A stretch of 64,000 nt of DNA from Adineta ricciae. Lineage: Eukaryota > Rotifera > Eurotatoria > Adinetida > Adinetidae. The translations under genes were made by a program, and so were the position numbers. The stretch is taken from NCBI GenBank assembly GCA_905250025.1, contig CAJNOJ010000021.1:372001-436000 (forward strand), given 5' to 3'. Positions 23,717-33,672 of this stretch are shown here, piece by piece. The notes beneath the pieces were generated by a model. The model ran no database searches. It was not told the origin of the DNA and saw only the letters and a list, made by a program, of their open reading frames with translations. Position 1 is the first letter of the stretch. Each line of letters begins with the position of its first letter.

Positions 23717-24768
23717 CTAATTGATTTTTCGACGTTTCGAATGAGATGACAACTCATTGCATTTGTCCGTGGACATGCGATGCGATCGTTCATCGTAGGT
23801 GAGCATGAATTGATCGAATCGCTGTAATAACGTGTCATTATCTTTTCGGATTTCCATTAGCAGTTGTTCAGTCTCTTTGCTCTTCTTTTCAAGACATCGA
23901 AGACGTTTATGTTGCCGAACTAAAGATTTCGTACGGATGCGCAGTAGTTGTTTGTAATGCTTTAGTTGATATTTTTGAGATTTCACAATCAGATTTTGTT
24001 TGTAGACTCGATTGTTTAATGTATCGATCTGCTGACGAAGTAATCCGTTCGTTGATCGTTTTGGATGATGATGAGTCGAGACAGATGTATGAGTCGTGCT
24101 AGGAGAAAACGTGGTTAAATTACTCCGAATAACTGCTAACGAGGCGAATCGCGTTTGCTGTAGTTTGGGTTCGATTTGCTCACGAAAATGTTCAATTGCC
24201 ATCGATGACATGTCACGTGTTTCTTGAAGAAGTGTTCGTGGATTAGGAAACGTTTGTTGCGTCTTCAATTGATTCAATACTGAATAGATTTCATCAAGTA
24301 ACTGAAATGAAAGAAGAAGATCGAAGAGGATGAGAAACGATCGATTGTATTCACACTTACTCGACCCGGATAGAAGCAACAGAGCGAATTTTGAATTGAT
24401 GAGCCAAATGTCAGTTTGAGCCATTGAATACGAGAATCCAAAGAAGATATGATATCAAATTTAGTTGATAACGGGTGCTAAACGAATCTCTTTATATGTA
24501 TTCGTACGGTTTTTGCTATTTAGAAAGGATTTACTTTATGTCGTTCGGATTCTCTTCGAGGTAGTTTGGTTTTGATCTGTTTTTGTAGATCATGAACGAT
24601 ATTTTCCAATTGAAAATATCCGCGATTGAGTTCGTCGGAGCATAGGTGATGAAAGTGTTTGGAAATCGAACGCAAACGACTTAATTCTGTATAGGTCAAC
24701 GAGTGGATGATTTTATCTTGGACAATGATTGGTAGATCTGAGAAAGATAATGAGAGATTCGATGTCAT
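23717..24768 (-). CDS. FBXO28: FBXO28, F-box substrate receptor
   Basis: Three exons. Exon 1 (24768 to about 24532) holds the F-box (LPIIVQDKIIHSLTYTELSR then LRSISKHFHHLC) and the family signature KTKLPRRESERH. Exon 2 continues STKFDIISSLDSRIQWLKL and LCCFYPG. Exon 3 has LLDEIYSVLNQLKTQQTF, TRDMSSMAIEHFREQIEP, a long coiled coil (about residues 210-290) and a basic end SKRRKIN. FBXO28 is a nuclear SCF component that targets topoisomerase II alpha and binds MYC in vertebrates. The ATG directly abuts TTTGTTTCTAG. The SerRS-like gene follows 255 bp downstream on the same strand. Confidence 0.9.
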
Positions 24769-24942
24769 CTAGAAACAAATCAAATCTAGAGCAAATTATC
24801 ACAAAAAGAAAGAAAATCATTATCTAAAAATAACACTAAGGTTCTCGTGACCGATGTTAAGAACAACAGAAAATGCGCGTTTAGAAGATCCCAACAAAAA
24901 TATGTATATAACAATGACGAGACTTTTTTCTATCAAAGATTG

Positions 24943-26163
24943 TCAAGCGAATAAAGATGATTGACGAATAAATTTTACCATTGTATCAAACGTCATAAAC
25001 GAAATACCGACTGCGATAGGCCCTTTGAACCAATTCATTGTTACGCCTTTATATAAGCCACTGGTAATGCCTTCTTCACGAATGATTTTCCGCGCAGTAG
25101 CTATAGCACCAAGAGATTTTTCGTTTGGGCGGATTACTGCAGCTGTTTGGAGTCGACGTCGAACAACATCGAATGGGTAGGAGGCTGTTTGACCAACTAA
25201 ACCGGAGATAGCACCAAATAACCATCGTTCAAATTTTGTAAGAGGACGGTGAGACTGATAATCTAGCAAGGACAATTCTCATTCATCGATTTTCTATTTC
25301 TATTAAAGATCTTACCGAAACGGACATGTTTCAAGGACTCATAAGTAAAAAAGACACAGCCGGAATACGGTAATACACCAAAGATTGACCACAAGGCGCC
25401 GCGGTATAAAGCTGCCACACCTTCAGTTCGTAAAATACTTACAAAAACGGAATACAAATTCGTATACCTAGACGAGAAAATGAGTTCTTATGAAAATGGC
25501 TGAAGAAGAGCATACACAGTTTTATTAGTGACTGCCATTCGAGCACGTGCTAAGTCAAGTGGATACGTAGTCGTCGAAGCTGTAGCACCGGCTAGAGAAC
25601 CTGAAATAAATCGACGTCCAGGTGTTTTTCTAAACAGAAAAAGATGTTTTTGTTGAATCTAAGCAGTTTTATGACTTACTCATATTTATCGGTGTTTAGA
25701 ATACGTTTCCATTGTTCATGAGATGTGAAATAAATCGCTGCTGATGGAATAACACGTGCTAAGTTCGCCGAATTTCCTCGGTATAGACGAAGAAATCCTT
25801 CGTTTCGATAGGTATCTCTGATAAATCGAAAGCAAAGACTATAGCTGAACTTTTCTTTTCGAACTACAAGAAAAATCTTATGGTCTTCATTTCCAAAATA
25901 ACGAAGCATCATCTACCTTGAAAATTAATCTTTGCTCGATCAAACGGTGCAATGACAGTCTTCGACGCAGCACCTGAATCAACTCACTTTTATACGTTCG
26001 AGTTTTTATGGTTAGTTTCGATTACCTGCACAACCGCCAGCAACGAGTGCTGTAAGAATCTTCTGAGTATTGGAAAGCTAAACAAAACGAAGATTATATG
26101 GGAAGCTGTCTATCAGATTGTTCGTCGCCATACGGATGGATTTGAATTCTGATCGTTGTTCAT
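24943..26163 (-). CDS. SLC25A42: mitochondrial CoA/PAP carrier SLC25A42
   Basis: Mitochondrial carrier with three repeats, each with its signature: [16 protein letters not shown] and YPFDVVRRR. Exon 1 encodes [10 protein letters not shown] and uses a GTATGG donor at 26133-26128. It joins in phase to [18 protein letters not shown]. Motifs shared with human SLC25A42 include [40 protein letters not shown] and [20 protein letters not shown]. The human protein imports coenzyme A into the matrix in exchange for adenine nucleotides. The length (about 310 residues) is normal. ATG 26163 immediately follows TTTTTATATAG. The gene is divergent from the SLC35G-type transporter. Confidence 0.9.
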
Positions 26164-26472
26164 CTATATAAAAATCATTGGTCATAATAAAGATCATTCG
26201 ACTAGGCCTGCATGCAAGAAAATCTTGAACGCTCATGTGAAAATCTATCCGATTTTGTGCAATATTTAATGAACAAAAGACAATTTTTAAAACATCATTA
26301 AGCGAGATTAACTTATTGTTCTTTTTGTTTTATTCTCCTCTGGCGTATTTGTGCGTCAATCGCGGCCTTTTCTTTTATCAATTGAGAAATCTGACATATG
26401 ATCATAAACGAAAAGTATTCACTATAAATGCGTGTACTCAGACTGCCATAAGAGCAAAGCACAAAATTCACA
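26164..26472. promoter_or_regulatory. divergent promoter, SLC25A42 / SLC35G copy 1
   Basis: 309 bp between two start codons on opposite strands. Only AT-rich DNA is visible. Confidence 0.4.
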
Positions 26473-27723
26473 ATGACGGAGAGAAAATCCCGTACAAATA
26501 CAATGGAATCATCACCTTTGTCTCCTGAAGAAGCAGCGGCTGGTCTTGATCCATTAGTACAACCGATCAGCACAGAAGAAGGAGAACCCGTTTATCTTCG
26601 TCGACAATCATCGATTTTCTATGTACCCGCTAGCAAAGTCAACGAAAATATCGATCAAGATGATTCCGGAAAGCAAACGAATATCGTTCGTAAATGTTTG
26701 GGTTATACAGAACGATGTTCAGGTATTATGTACGCTCTTCTATCATCGTTCTTGTTCTCCTGCTCAAATTTTGCCCTGGTGCAATTGAAAGTTACTCTAT
26801 TCGATGTACTGGCAGTGCGATTTTCGATCTTGGCATTCATCTCATTGGGATTTATTACTTACAAAGGTTACAAAATCTATCCGGGGTGGGACGGTCCGCT
26901 CTTACTCATGCGTTCATTCTTTGCGGCTGGCGGTAGTATCTGTTTCTATCTCGCTCTTTCGTTTATACCGTTTCCTGATCTAACCACTGTTCGTTACACG
27001 CAAGTGGTATGGACCGCTTTGCTTGCATTGATTATCTTTCACGAACAACTGACGTTTCCCACAATATTCGCGAGTATATTAACATTAATCGGTGTTGTGT
27101 TCGTCGCTCAACCGACATTTCTGTTTGCTTCATCGAAGATCGTCAATGTAACTTCGTCTGAATATGCTCCGGTGAACGAAACGAAACAACGTTTAATTGG
27201 AATGCTCATTGCTGTTTCATGTGCATTAGCGATATCGATGAGTATTGTTCTGAATAAGAAACTATTCCAAAAACAAGTCCGACAAAGTCTAATTATGTTC
27301 TACTTCTTCTGTACAACTGCCTTCCTTCTAATCAGTATTCAAACCTATTCGCGGATAATTGTGAAATCCAAATCGAGCAAATTCGACTTTCAAGAAGCAT
27401 TTTTCAACAAAAAATTCCTTTTCGCTACAATTATATCTCTCCTACAACTTTGTCCAATGATGTTATCGCAAAAAGCAATCAAACGTGAACATCCGTCCAT
27501 AGTCACTGTAGTCCAATCTTCCGACATTATCTTCGCAATTATCCTTCAAAATACATTTTCTTCAATTAAGACCAATCTACTTGCAATTTTAGGATCGTTA
27601 CTAGTTATCGCGAGTATTTTCATCGTTGGAGGTTATAAACTTTGGCTAGATCGACAAAATCGGATGTGCGTGCCAACCTCAGCACCAAACGAAGAATTCA
27701 GCAGTGTAGAAATCAAGAAATAA
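26473..27723 (+). CDS. SLC35G-type EamA/DMT transporter, copy 1 (416 aa)
   Basis: Intronless. A hydrophilic N-terminus of about 75 residues is followed by ten predicted membrane helices in two EamA repeats. Diagnostic stretches are CSGIMYALLSSFLFSCSNFA, PDLTTVRYTQVVWTALLALI, FHEQLTFPTIFASILTLIGV and QKAIKREHPSIVTVVQSSDI. The family (SLC35G1/TMEM20-like) contains ER or plasma-membrane proteins linked to calcium-store signalling, and substrates are unknown. Lack of introns, unlike neighbours, suggests an old retrocopy origin or intron loss before the tandem duplication, since copy 2 is also intronless. Confidence 0.85.
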   Translation: MTERKSRTNTMESSPLSPEEAAAGLDPLVQPISTEEGEPVYLRRQSSIFYVPASKVNENIDQDDSGKQTNIVRKCLGYTERCSGIMYALLSSFLFSCSNFALVQLKVTLFDVLAVRFSILAFISLGFITYKGYKIYPGWDGPLLLMRSFFAAGGSICFYLALSFIPFPDLTTVRYTQVVWTALLALIIFHEQLTFPTIFASILTLIGVVFVAQPTFLFASSKIVNVTSSEYAPVNETKQRLIGMLIAVSCALAISMSIVLNKKLFQKQVRQSLIMFYFFCTTAFLLISIQTYSRIIVKSKSSKFDFQEAFFNKKFLFATIISLLQLCPMMLSQKAIKREHPSIVTVVQSSDIIFAIILQNTFSSIKTNLLAILGSLLVIASIFIVGGYKLWLDRQNRMCVPTSAPNEEFSSVEIKK

Positions 27724-27993
27724 GCAGTTTGTTTTTCTCTTATTATCCTAGCTGAAAGCTCTTAAATAAATCTTTTGCTCTGGAGCAAACAGAATGACAC
27801 GTATAATAATGTACTTTTGCTGAAGCAAAGGGCGACACATATGATGATGCACTTTTACGACAAACAACCAAGGATATTTACAGCGCGTTCAGTATGTGCT
27901 TGCGTGGATGAAGAACGCAAAAGAGAAAAAAAACGACTGGAATAGAAAAGAAAAGAAAAGAAAAAGCAGGCGAGAACCATACCAGATCGTACC

Positions 27994-29202
27994 ATGAAAA
28001 AGAACATGTCCGTCGCCGATGTCGATGCACTTAATGACGTCGGAAAAACAGATAACAATGTTCCCGTTGCCGAAACTAGTATACATGAAATAGACCCGTT
28101 TATTCAACCATTGGTCGACACAAATGAATTGTCAGCGAAAAACGAATTAAAACATGAAGAATTAGCTGGAATTGATGGTGATTATCTGCATTCTCGACCA
28201 GAATGTCGACCAAGTTTAGTCTCTCAAAATCTTCGTCGGTGCACTGGCATCATGTATGCACTGATTGGTTCGTCGCTATTCACCGGTTCGGGTTTTGTCA
28301 TCAAACAGTTACGAGTGGATTTCTTCGACGCCTTACTTTGCCGATTTATCATTCAAACATCTATTCTGACGACGTTTATTCTTTATAAGCGTTACAAGAT
28401 TCTCACCGGTTCTACTGATTTGATTCTTTTGCAAATTACACGCGTGTTTTTAGCTGTGTGTGGCCTTTTATTTTTTTATTCAAGCTATCGTTATATACCG
28501 TTGCCTGATTTGACTACTTTTCGTTATACACAGGTGATTTGGACAGCGATTATAGCGATGATTATCTTTCGCGAACGGATTTCTATTCCAACTGTTCTGG
28601 CAATTATTTTCACATTAATTGGTGTCGTGTGTGTTGCTCAACCGACGTTCTTATTTGGAAATCGGAAAAAGCTATCGACGTCGAACGAATCACGTAAATC
28701 TGATCGAATCTTAGGATTAGCCTTAGCACTGTTGTGTGCACTATCTATATCGGGAAGTATAGTATTAAACAAGAAGTTACTCGTCTTGAAAATTCCACAA
28801 AGTGTTCTTATGTTTCATTTCTCATCTTTAACATTAATTATTCTGATTTGTAATCAATTGCGAAACCGTTTCATACTTCATACATATTCAAATCATACAA
28901 TGTTTACCTGGCGATTTGCCATTGCCGCTTCTGTCTCTTTACTCCAATTACTATCATCAACTGTAACGCAAAAAGCAATCAAACTCGAACACCCATCGAT
29001 TATCTCCGTTGTGCAGTCGTCAGACATTTTATTTGCACTCCTATTGCAAAATCTAATCACGAACGAAAAGTCGAATTGGTTGGTGCTAGTCGGTTCGGGT
29101 TTAGTAACGGCAAGTATTTTCCTCGTCGGAATACATAAGCTGTGGATATCTCGAAAGGCATTACTCGTGGAAAAGACCAAGGAAGAAAACGTGAAAGTGT
29201 AA
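27994..29202 (+). CDS. SLC35G-type EamA/DMT transporter, copy 2 (402 aa)
   Basis: Intronless tandem paralogue of the preceding gene, 270 bp downstream. It keeps the same architecture: an acidic/hydrophilic N-terminus and ten helices. Matching stretches are CTGIMYALIGSSLFTGSGFV, PDLTTFRYTQVIWTAIIAMI, VAQPTFLFG and QKAIKLEHPSIISVVQSSDI. Protein divergence between the copies is substantial throughout, including in loop regions, so the duplication is not recent. Upstream of the ATG is an AG-rich (AAAAG)n tract at about 27944-27965. Substrate is unknown. Confidence 0.85.
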   Translation: MKKNMSVADVDALNDVGKTDNNVPVAETSIHEIDPFIQPLVDTNELSAKNELKHEELAGIDGDYLHSRPECRPSLVSQNLRRCTGIMYALIGSSLFTGSGFVIKQLRVDFFDALLCRFIIQTSILTTFILYKRYKILTGSTDLILLQITRVFLAVCGLLFFYSSYRYIPLPDLTTFRYTQVIWTAIIAMIIFRERISIPTVLAIIFTLIGVVCVAQPTFLFGNRKKLSTSNESRKSDRILGLALALLCALSISGSIVLNKKLLVLKIPQSVLMFHFSSLTLIILICNQLRNRFILHTYSNHTMFTWRFAIAASVSLLQLLSSTVTQKAIKLEHPSIISVVQSSDILFALLLQNLITNEKSNWLVLVGSGLVTASIFLVGIHKLWISRKALLVEKTKEENVKV

Positions 29203-29586
29203 AGAGAAGTCATTTACCTGTGAAGAGTTTTTATGTAGTAAGTAAATTGAACAATTCAATATTGTATTCCAGTCTTTCTAAATAAAAATGAACAAATTTT
29301 TTTTGTACGAAATCCTCTCGTGATGACCAACTAGGACACCTACCACATATTCTATATGTTAAAGTTCAAGAACATTCTGCCAGTTGAAGAGAACAAGATC
29401 ATTCTTTGATATGTTTATCTAGAACATTTGGGATTGAAATCATTGAGAAGTTTTATTCGGATTATTCATACACTAAACTATGACAAAAATGCATACATAT
29501 GACTAACAGAAAACAATGAGATTTCCCTGAATCAGACTGAGCACGAGCGAAAAAACGAGAAGAGAAATGACACAAGCAAAAGTTAA
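29203..29586. other. convergent 3' spacer, SLC35G copy 2 / kindlin
   Basis: About 380 bp with AATAAA at about 29280-29285 (+), a likely poly(A) signal for SLC35G copy 2. Nothing else seen. Confidence 0.4.
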
Positions 29587-32294
29587 CTACGTATAAGCAG
29601 CTGTAAGTCGTTGAAAAAGAGTTTCTTGACGAAGTGGATCATTGTTATCAGACATTGTTGCTGTTGCGCGCATGGATAAGAAAATATATGCACCTATGTA
29701 TTCATGAATGCATTTACTATCGATACCATATAATGGTAGAAATTGAATTGTTTCGCCATCGAACTCTATGGTCACTAATTTATTCTCCCAATTGACATTC
29801 CATGAACGCATGCGTGATATCCACCATGTTTTCACGATATCGCCCGTCATGGACATGCGTAAAAGACGATTGGCAGCTACACCAAATAATTCCTAAATAA
29901 AATGATCGTCGAGCAAAATCATTTGATAAGTTTGCCTACTTCTTTCTTGTTTGATTCTTTAAATTTCACAACAAATGTGGTTATACCGAACTCGGGAAGA
30001 GCTTGCCATACTTTCAAGTACCGTAGTTTGGCTTCGACACCATCAAGATTGCTCACAGTTGCATGAGCTTCAAGAATCCGTTCCGTTAACTAGAATAAAA
30101 CACAATCTGGTCACTCTGATTGTTTATGTCGCTCATAACACATTCATTCATTTATTCGTAAAACAGATGTCATAAAAGAAACACTTGACTTTCTCTTTTC
30201 TCGATCAATACATTATCATGACAATTGATTCAAATGTCTGCATCGTATCTGACATGAATAGACAACACGCTTATTATACCATGCCTACGTAATGCATGTT
30301 TTACTCTTCGGAAATGCCTTTGGCGATGGTTCATGGAGAATCAATCGCTCTAAATATTTCCGTATGATATCGAACATCAAATGATACTGACCTGCTTGGT
30401 TTTATATTTCTTGACGAATTTATTCGAGACGAAATTCTCTGGTTGTATGTCGAATTTGCTTTTCGTCTGATTTGGCACGGGCGATGGTCGCTGCATATGG
30501 AGCAACGCTAAGATTGATTCACGTTCTGTTTCATACGATGGTTCATTGATTGACCGACCTTTAGATGCAAGACGAAAGGCAGCCATCCATTTAGCATATT
30601 GTTCTTCCTAGATAGATGAAAAGAAAAAGATAAATCCGAAGAAGAAATGATCTAACAAACCGTGGAACAACGAATTAATGCTTCATTCATTCCGTCGATG
30701 GATGGGATTAATAAACGAATGACGTATTTCTTCGAAGAAATGTTCACATCCGGAAAGATTTCACAACCTTTTAAGGAAATTTTCTCAATCGGGGCACTAC
30801 GTTGTTGACATTCATTGTTGTAGTACGTTAATTGAGTGTCTCGCATCACGAACCAATAACGTTTGAACGTTTTCAACGGAAATCGACGTTGTTTCGACAG
30901 ACGTAGGTAATCGCACAATTCTTCTGTTGTAGAAAACTGTTGGATTAATGAGCTCGTCGATTGATTTGCCGTTGCTTTGGATCCCAAGAGAGAATCTTGT
31001 AGACGTTCAAGTGCTCGATCAACATCGTAATCATTTCCATTATCATATTCATGACCGACATCCTCGGTCGGAGAAAGATATGTCGACGAAGTTGATGATG
31101 AATGGAAAGATTGAATTTGAATTTGAAGCTAAAGAGGAAAGTTTTACCTCGGAAATGATGCTAGTAAAGATAACACTTACTTGTAAAGCAGCAAAAGCCA
31201 TGATTTCTTCTTCTGTACAATCGATATCTTCGCTTAGAATCGACCACTTTGCTTGTTCATACAATTGATTTAATCTGACAGCATCTAATTTGGGATTCAA
31301 GTCGTAAAATGTAAAATATTTAAAACGTAATAAGATTAAATCATTTTCGTGTGTATTTTGTTCCATCAACGATCTAGACGAGTCGTACCAGAGATTGTTC
31401 AGTATTGATTTTTCAATAATATTGTTCGGCTTGGTCAATTGTGGAAGGACATTCTTGATTGGTGTCATGGGCGTCTGAGCGAGATTTCCGTCAGTGTTCA
31501 GATCCAGATTGTTTAATGATTTCGAAAGGTTAGATATCGAGCGATGCTGGCGTATAGTTGAATCCTTAAACGAAAAAAGCAGACGAATGAGAAATTAATG
31601 TATTTATTGATTCCTTTGTACTGTGGATCGAAGTTTTGGTGTCGTTGGAGAAAATAAAGTTGATATCGTCGATGTGTTATTTGCTAATGAATCTCCCATG
31701 GAGTTATGTCGATTGAGTGTGCCATTGTTATTTCGTCGACGACGTGGTGATGTTCGACGTTCATGCAATGCATTAGTACTAGGCAATCGAGACGAACGCA
31801 ACAAAGAAAGTTCTTCAGCATGACGAATTCCTAAATTTTAGGAAATAAAACAATGCTAGATATTTTCATAAGAATCGATCGATATCCGTACCAAGGTCTT
31901 TACAAAGTTTACAAACAGCAGCAAAAACTGATACGGAAAAATCTCCTTGTACTGATAGAACACGTAGATCAGGTAATTGTAACCGAATTAGTTTATGCAT
32001 GCTAGTAAAATGAAGTAAAGCATCGGACTGCACGCCATATTGATCCAAAGTTGACTTCGTATTTGTCAACCAGATATTTGCTTTAGCCCACCAGAGTGCA
32101 TAATCAGAAAAATCTTGAGAAACGTCTAAAAGAATGAAATGAGAACGAAAAATAAAGAAAAAGAACAAACCGAGACGATTGACCAATTGAACCATCACCG
32201 ATCCGACTGTCATGGAACCATTGACAAGCAAAGTGGTAGAATCGATTGTTAAATTCCATGACAATGGTTGAGGTATCGCTCGTTGATTAAGCAT
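29587..32294 (-). CDS. FERMT: kindlin (fermitin), integrin co-activator
   Basis: Multi-exon minus-strand gene covering the full kindlin architecture. The F0 region starts MLNQRAIPQPLSWNLTID. DYALWWAKANIWLTNTKSTL, QYGVQSDALLHFTSMHKLIR and HAEELSLLR mark the F0/F1 region. A Ser-rich F1 loop follows, then LWYDSSRSLMEQ and YFTFYDLNPKLDAVRLNQLY in F2. The PH domain inserted in F2 contains FKRYWFVMRDTQLTYYNNEC and KGCEIFPDVNISSKKYVIRL. F3 ends with SWNVNWENKLVTIEFDG and HEYIGAYIFLS. Kindlins bind integrin-beta tails with talin at adhesion sites. The family shares one gene outside vertebrates, so the FERMT1/2/3 split does not apply. Divergent with NTF2. Confidence 0.93.
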
Positions 32295-32625
32295 ACTTCG
32301 ATCTTAATCACACACCCTCAAGAATATGCTGGTTAAGCCCTCTCATTGTTCTCAGCCAATCAGATTCGATCTCTTCATTTGTGAAACAACTCTGCCTCCC
32401 ACCAAATATTTCTGCGAAAAAAATTTTTTTTCAATAAAATTTAAAAAGCAAAATCTCTTCGAATAAAACAAATCAATCTTTCCGTGCTAATTTCCGCAGG
32501 TTTTACTAGTTTCGTTCATTTAGCGGTACAACAACGGACTGACTGTGGTCTTTTTCTCCATCCTCTCTCTCTATCTGTTTCTCTGTTAGTTCGATATTCG
32601 AAATCATTTCACATTTCGTATCACC
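32295..32625. promoter_or_regulatory. divergent promoter, kindlin / NTF2
   Basis: 331 bp between start codons. GTTTCTCTGTTAG (ending about 32590) is an acceptor-like site 36 nt before the NTF2 ATG. Confidence 0.4.
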
Positions 32626-33120
32626 ATGAGTGATTTCAAAGCTATTGGCAAGGCTTTCATCGATTATTATTATAGCAAATTCGATGCAGGTCCACGTGAA
32701 GGCGTCGCAGCACTCTATGTACGCATATGCTACTGATTTCCACACGATTTTGTCATTGTTCTACTTTTCAAAGGAACCAACAAATGGCATGATGAGCTTC
32801 AACAATGCAGATTTTGCCAAAGGTGCGCAAGATATCGCCGAAAAATTGCGTTCATTGACATTTCAAACCATCAGTCATACCGTCTCAACCATGGACATTC
32901 AGCCAACATATGATAATTGCATTCTAATCGTCGTTACCGGTGCATTGAAAGTAAAGATTCGATCTAAATTCTCTTAGAAACTATGTGCAACATTGTTTGT
33001 TGGTTTATTCAGGCAGATAATGATCCACCAATGCAATTCACTGAAACGTTTCTACTACGTTTTATCAATAATTCATGGCTTGTAATCAACAACGTTTTTC
33101 GACTTATTCTTCACGGTTGA
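32626..33120 (+). CDS. NUTF2: nuclear transport factor 2 (NTF2)
   Basis: Three exons. MSDFKAIGKAFIDYYYSKFD and GPREGVAALY are followed, after a 5' splice at GTACGC, by EPTNGMMSFNNADFAKGAQD, IAEKLRSLTFQTISHT and DIQPTYDNCILIVVTGALK. The last exon reads ADNDPPMQFTETFLLRFINN and ends VFRLILHG. NTF2 imports RanGDP through nuclear pores by binding FG nucleoporins. The product is about 125 residues, the normal length. The region that usually reads 'LTWEGQ' is divergent (MMSFNN), so a specialised copy is possible. The gene converges with the CAAX protein gene. Confidence 0.85.
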
Positions 33121-33351
33121 ACAAGCAACTTTGTCTCTTTAGTATAGCACCAAAAAGGAATAAAACTATCTTTTAAGAAAATCTGTTATATTTTTTGAAC
33201 TATAAAAAGCGAAAAGCGTGATTTGAATAAAAGAACCGACAAATCTGTCAAGCAATGCTGAAGCATGTTATCTACAAAATAACAACATGTTCATAGTTCA
33301 TCGTTGGTTATTTCACTAATAAAATGTATTTCATATACAAGAGAATCAAAT

Positions 33352-33615
33352 TCATAAAAGACAACAAATCTTTGTACGTTTTTCTTTTGTATGATGTGCA
33401 TTGGCAGCCGTTGAAGGATGAGGATTGATAATGACAACAGCTGGATCTTCTCCGCTGCCAAGTAGACCAGTCGAGCTGCCATGAGACATTGGAAGGTGAT
33501 ATACTTTACTCTGGCCAACATTACCGAGAGCTATTCCACCGGTGACAATGCTATTCTTTTTATTGTGACCACGTTGTTTTTTCTTGAAAAATTCTTTACT
33601 TTGAGATTTACTCAT
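33352..33615 (-). CDS. small CAAX-box protein of unknown function (87 aa)
   Basis: Single-exon frame from ATG 33615. The N-terminal third is very basic (KEFFKKKQRGHNKKNS), the centre is Gly/Ser-rich, and the C-terminus is EKRTKICCLL. CCLL is a CAAX box with terminal Leu, predicting geranylgeranylation, and it is preceded by basic residues as in membrane-anchored small GTPases and G-gamma subunits. No GTPase or G-gamma motif is present. The start lies 9 nt after CTTTTATAG and only 57 bp downstream of the GPCR stop on the same strand, so it may be the second gene of an operon. No homologue is recognised. Coding status rests on the coherent frame plus the C-terminal motif. Confidence 0.55.
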   Translation of the reverse strand: MSKSQSKEFFKKKQRGHNKKNSIVTGGIALGNVGQSKVYHLPMSHGSSTGLLGSGEDPAVVIINPHPSTAANAHHTKEKRTKICCLL

Positions 33616-33672
33616 TGGGTCAGGCTATAAAAGAAAAGAAATGCAATAAACTGTCAAATCGAACGAGACAAC

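Noticed and set aside
27855-28107. Minus-strand Phe/Ser-rich frames opposite the SLC35G copy 2 start
   Set aside because: They are the antisense shadow of an AG-rich tract and the transporter N-terminus.
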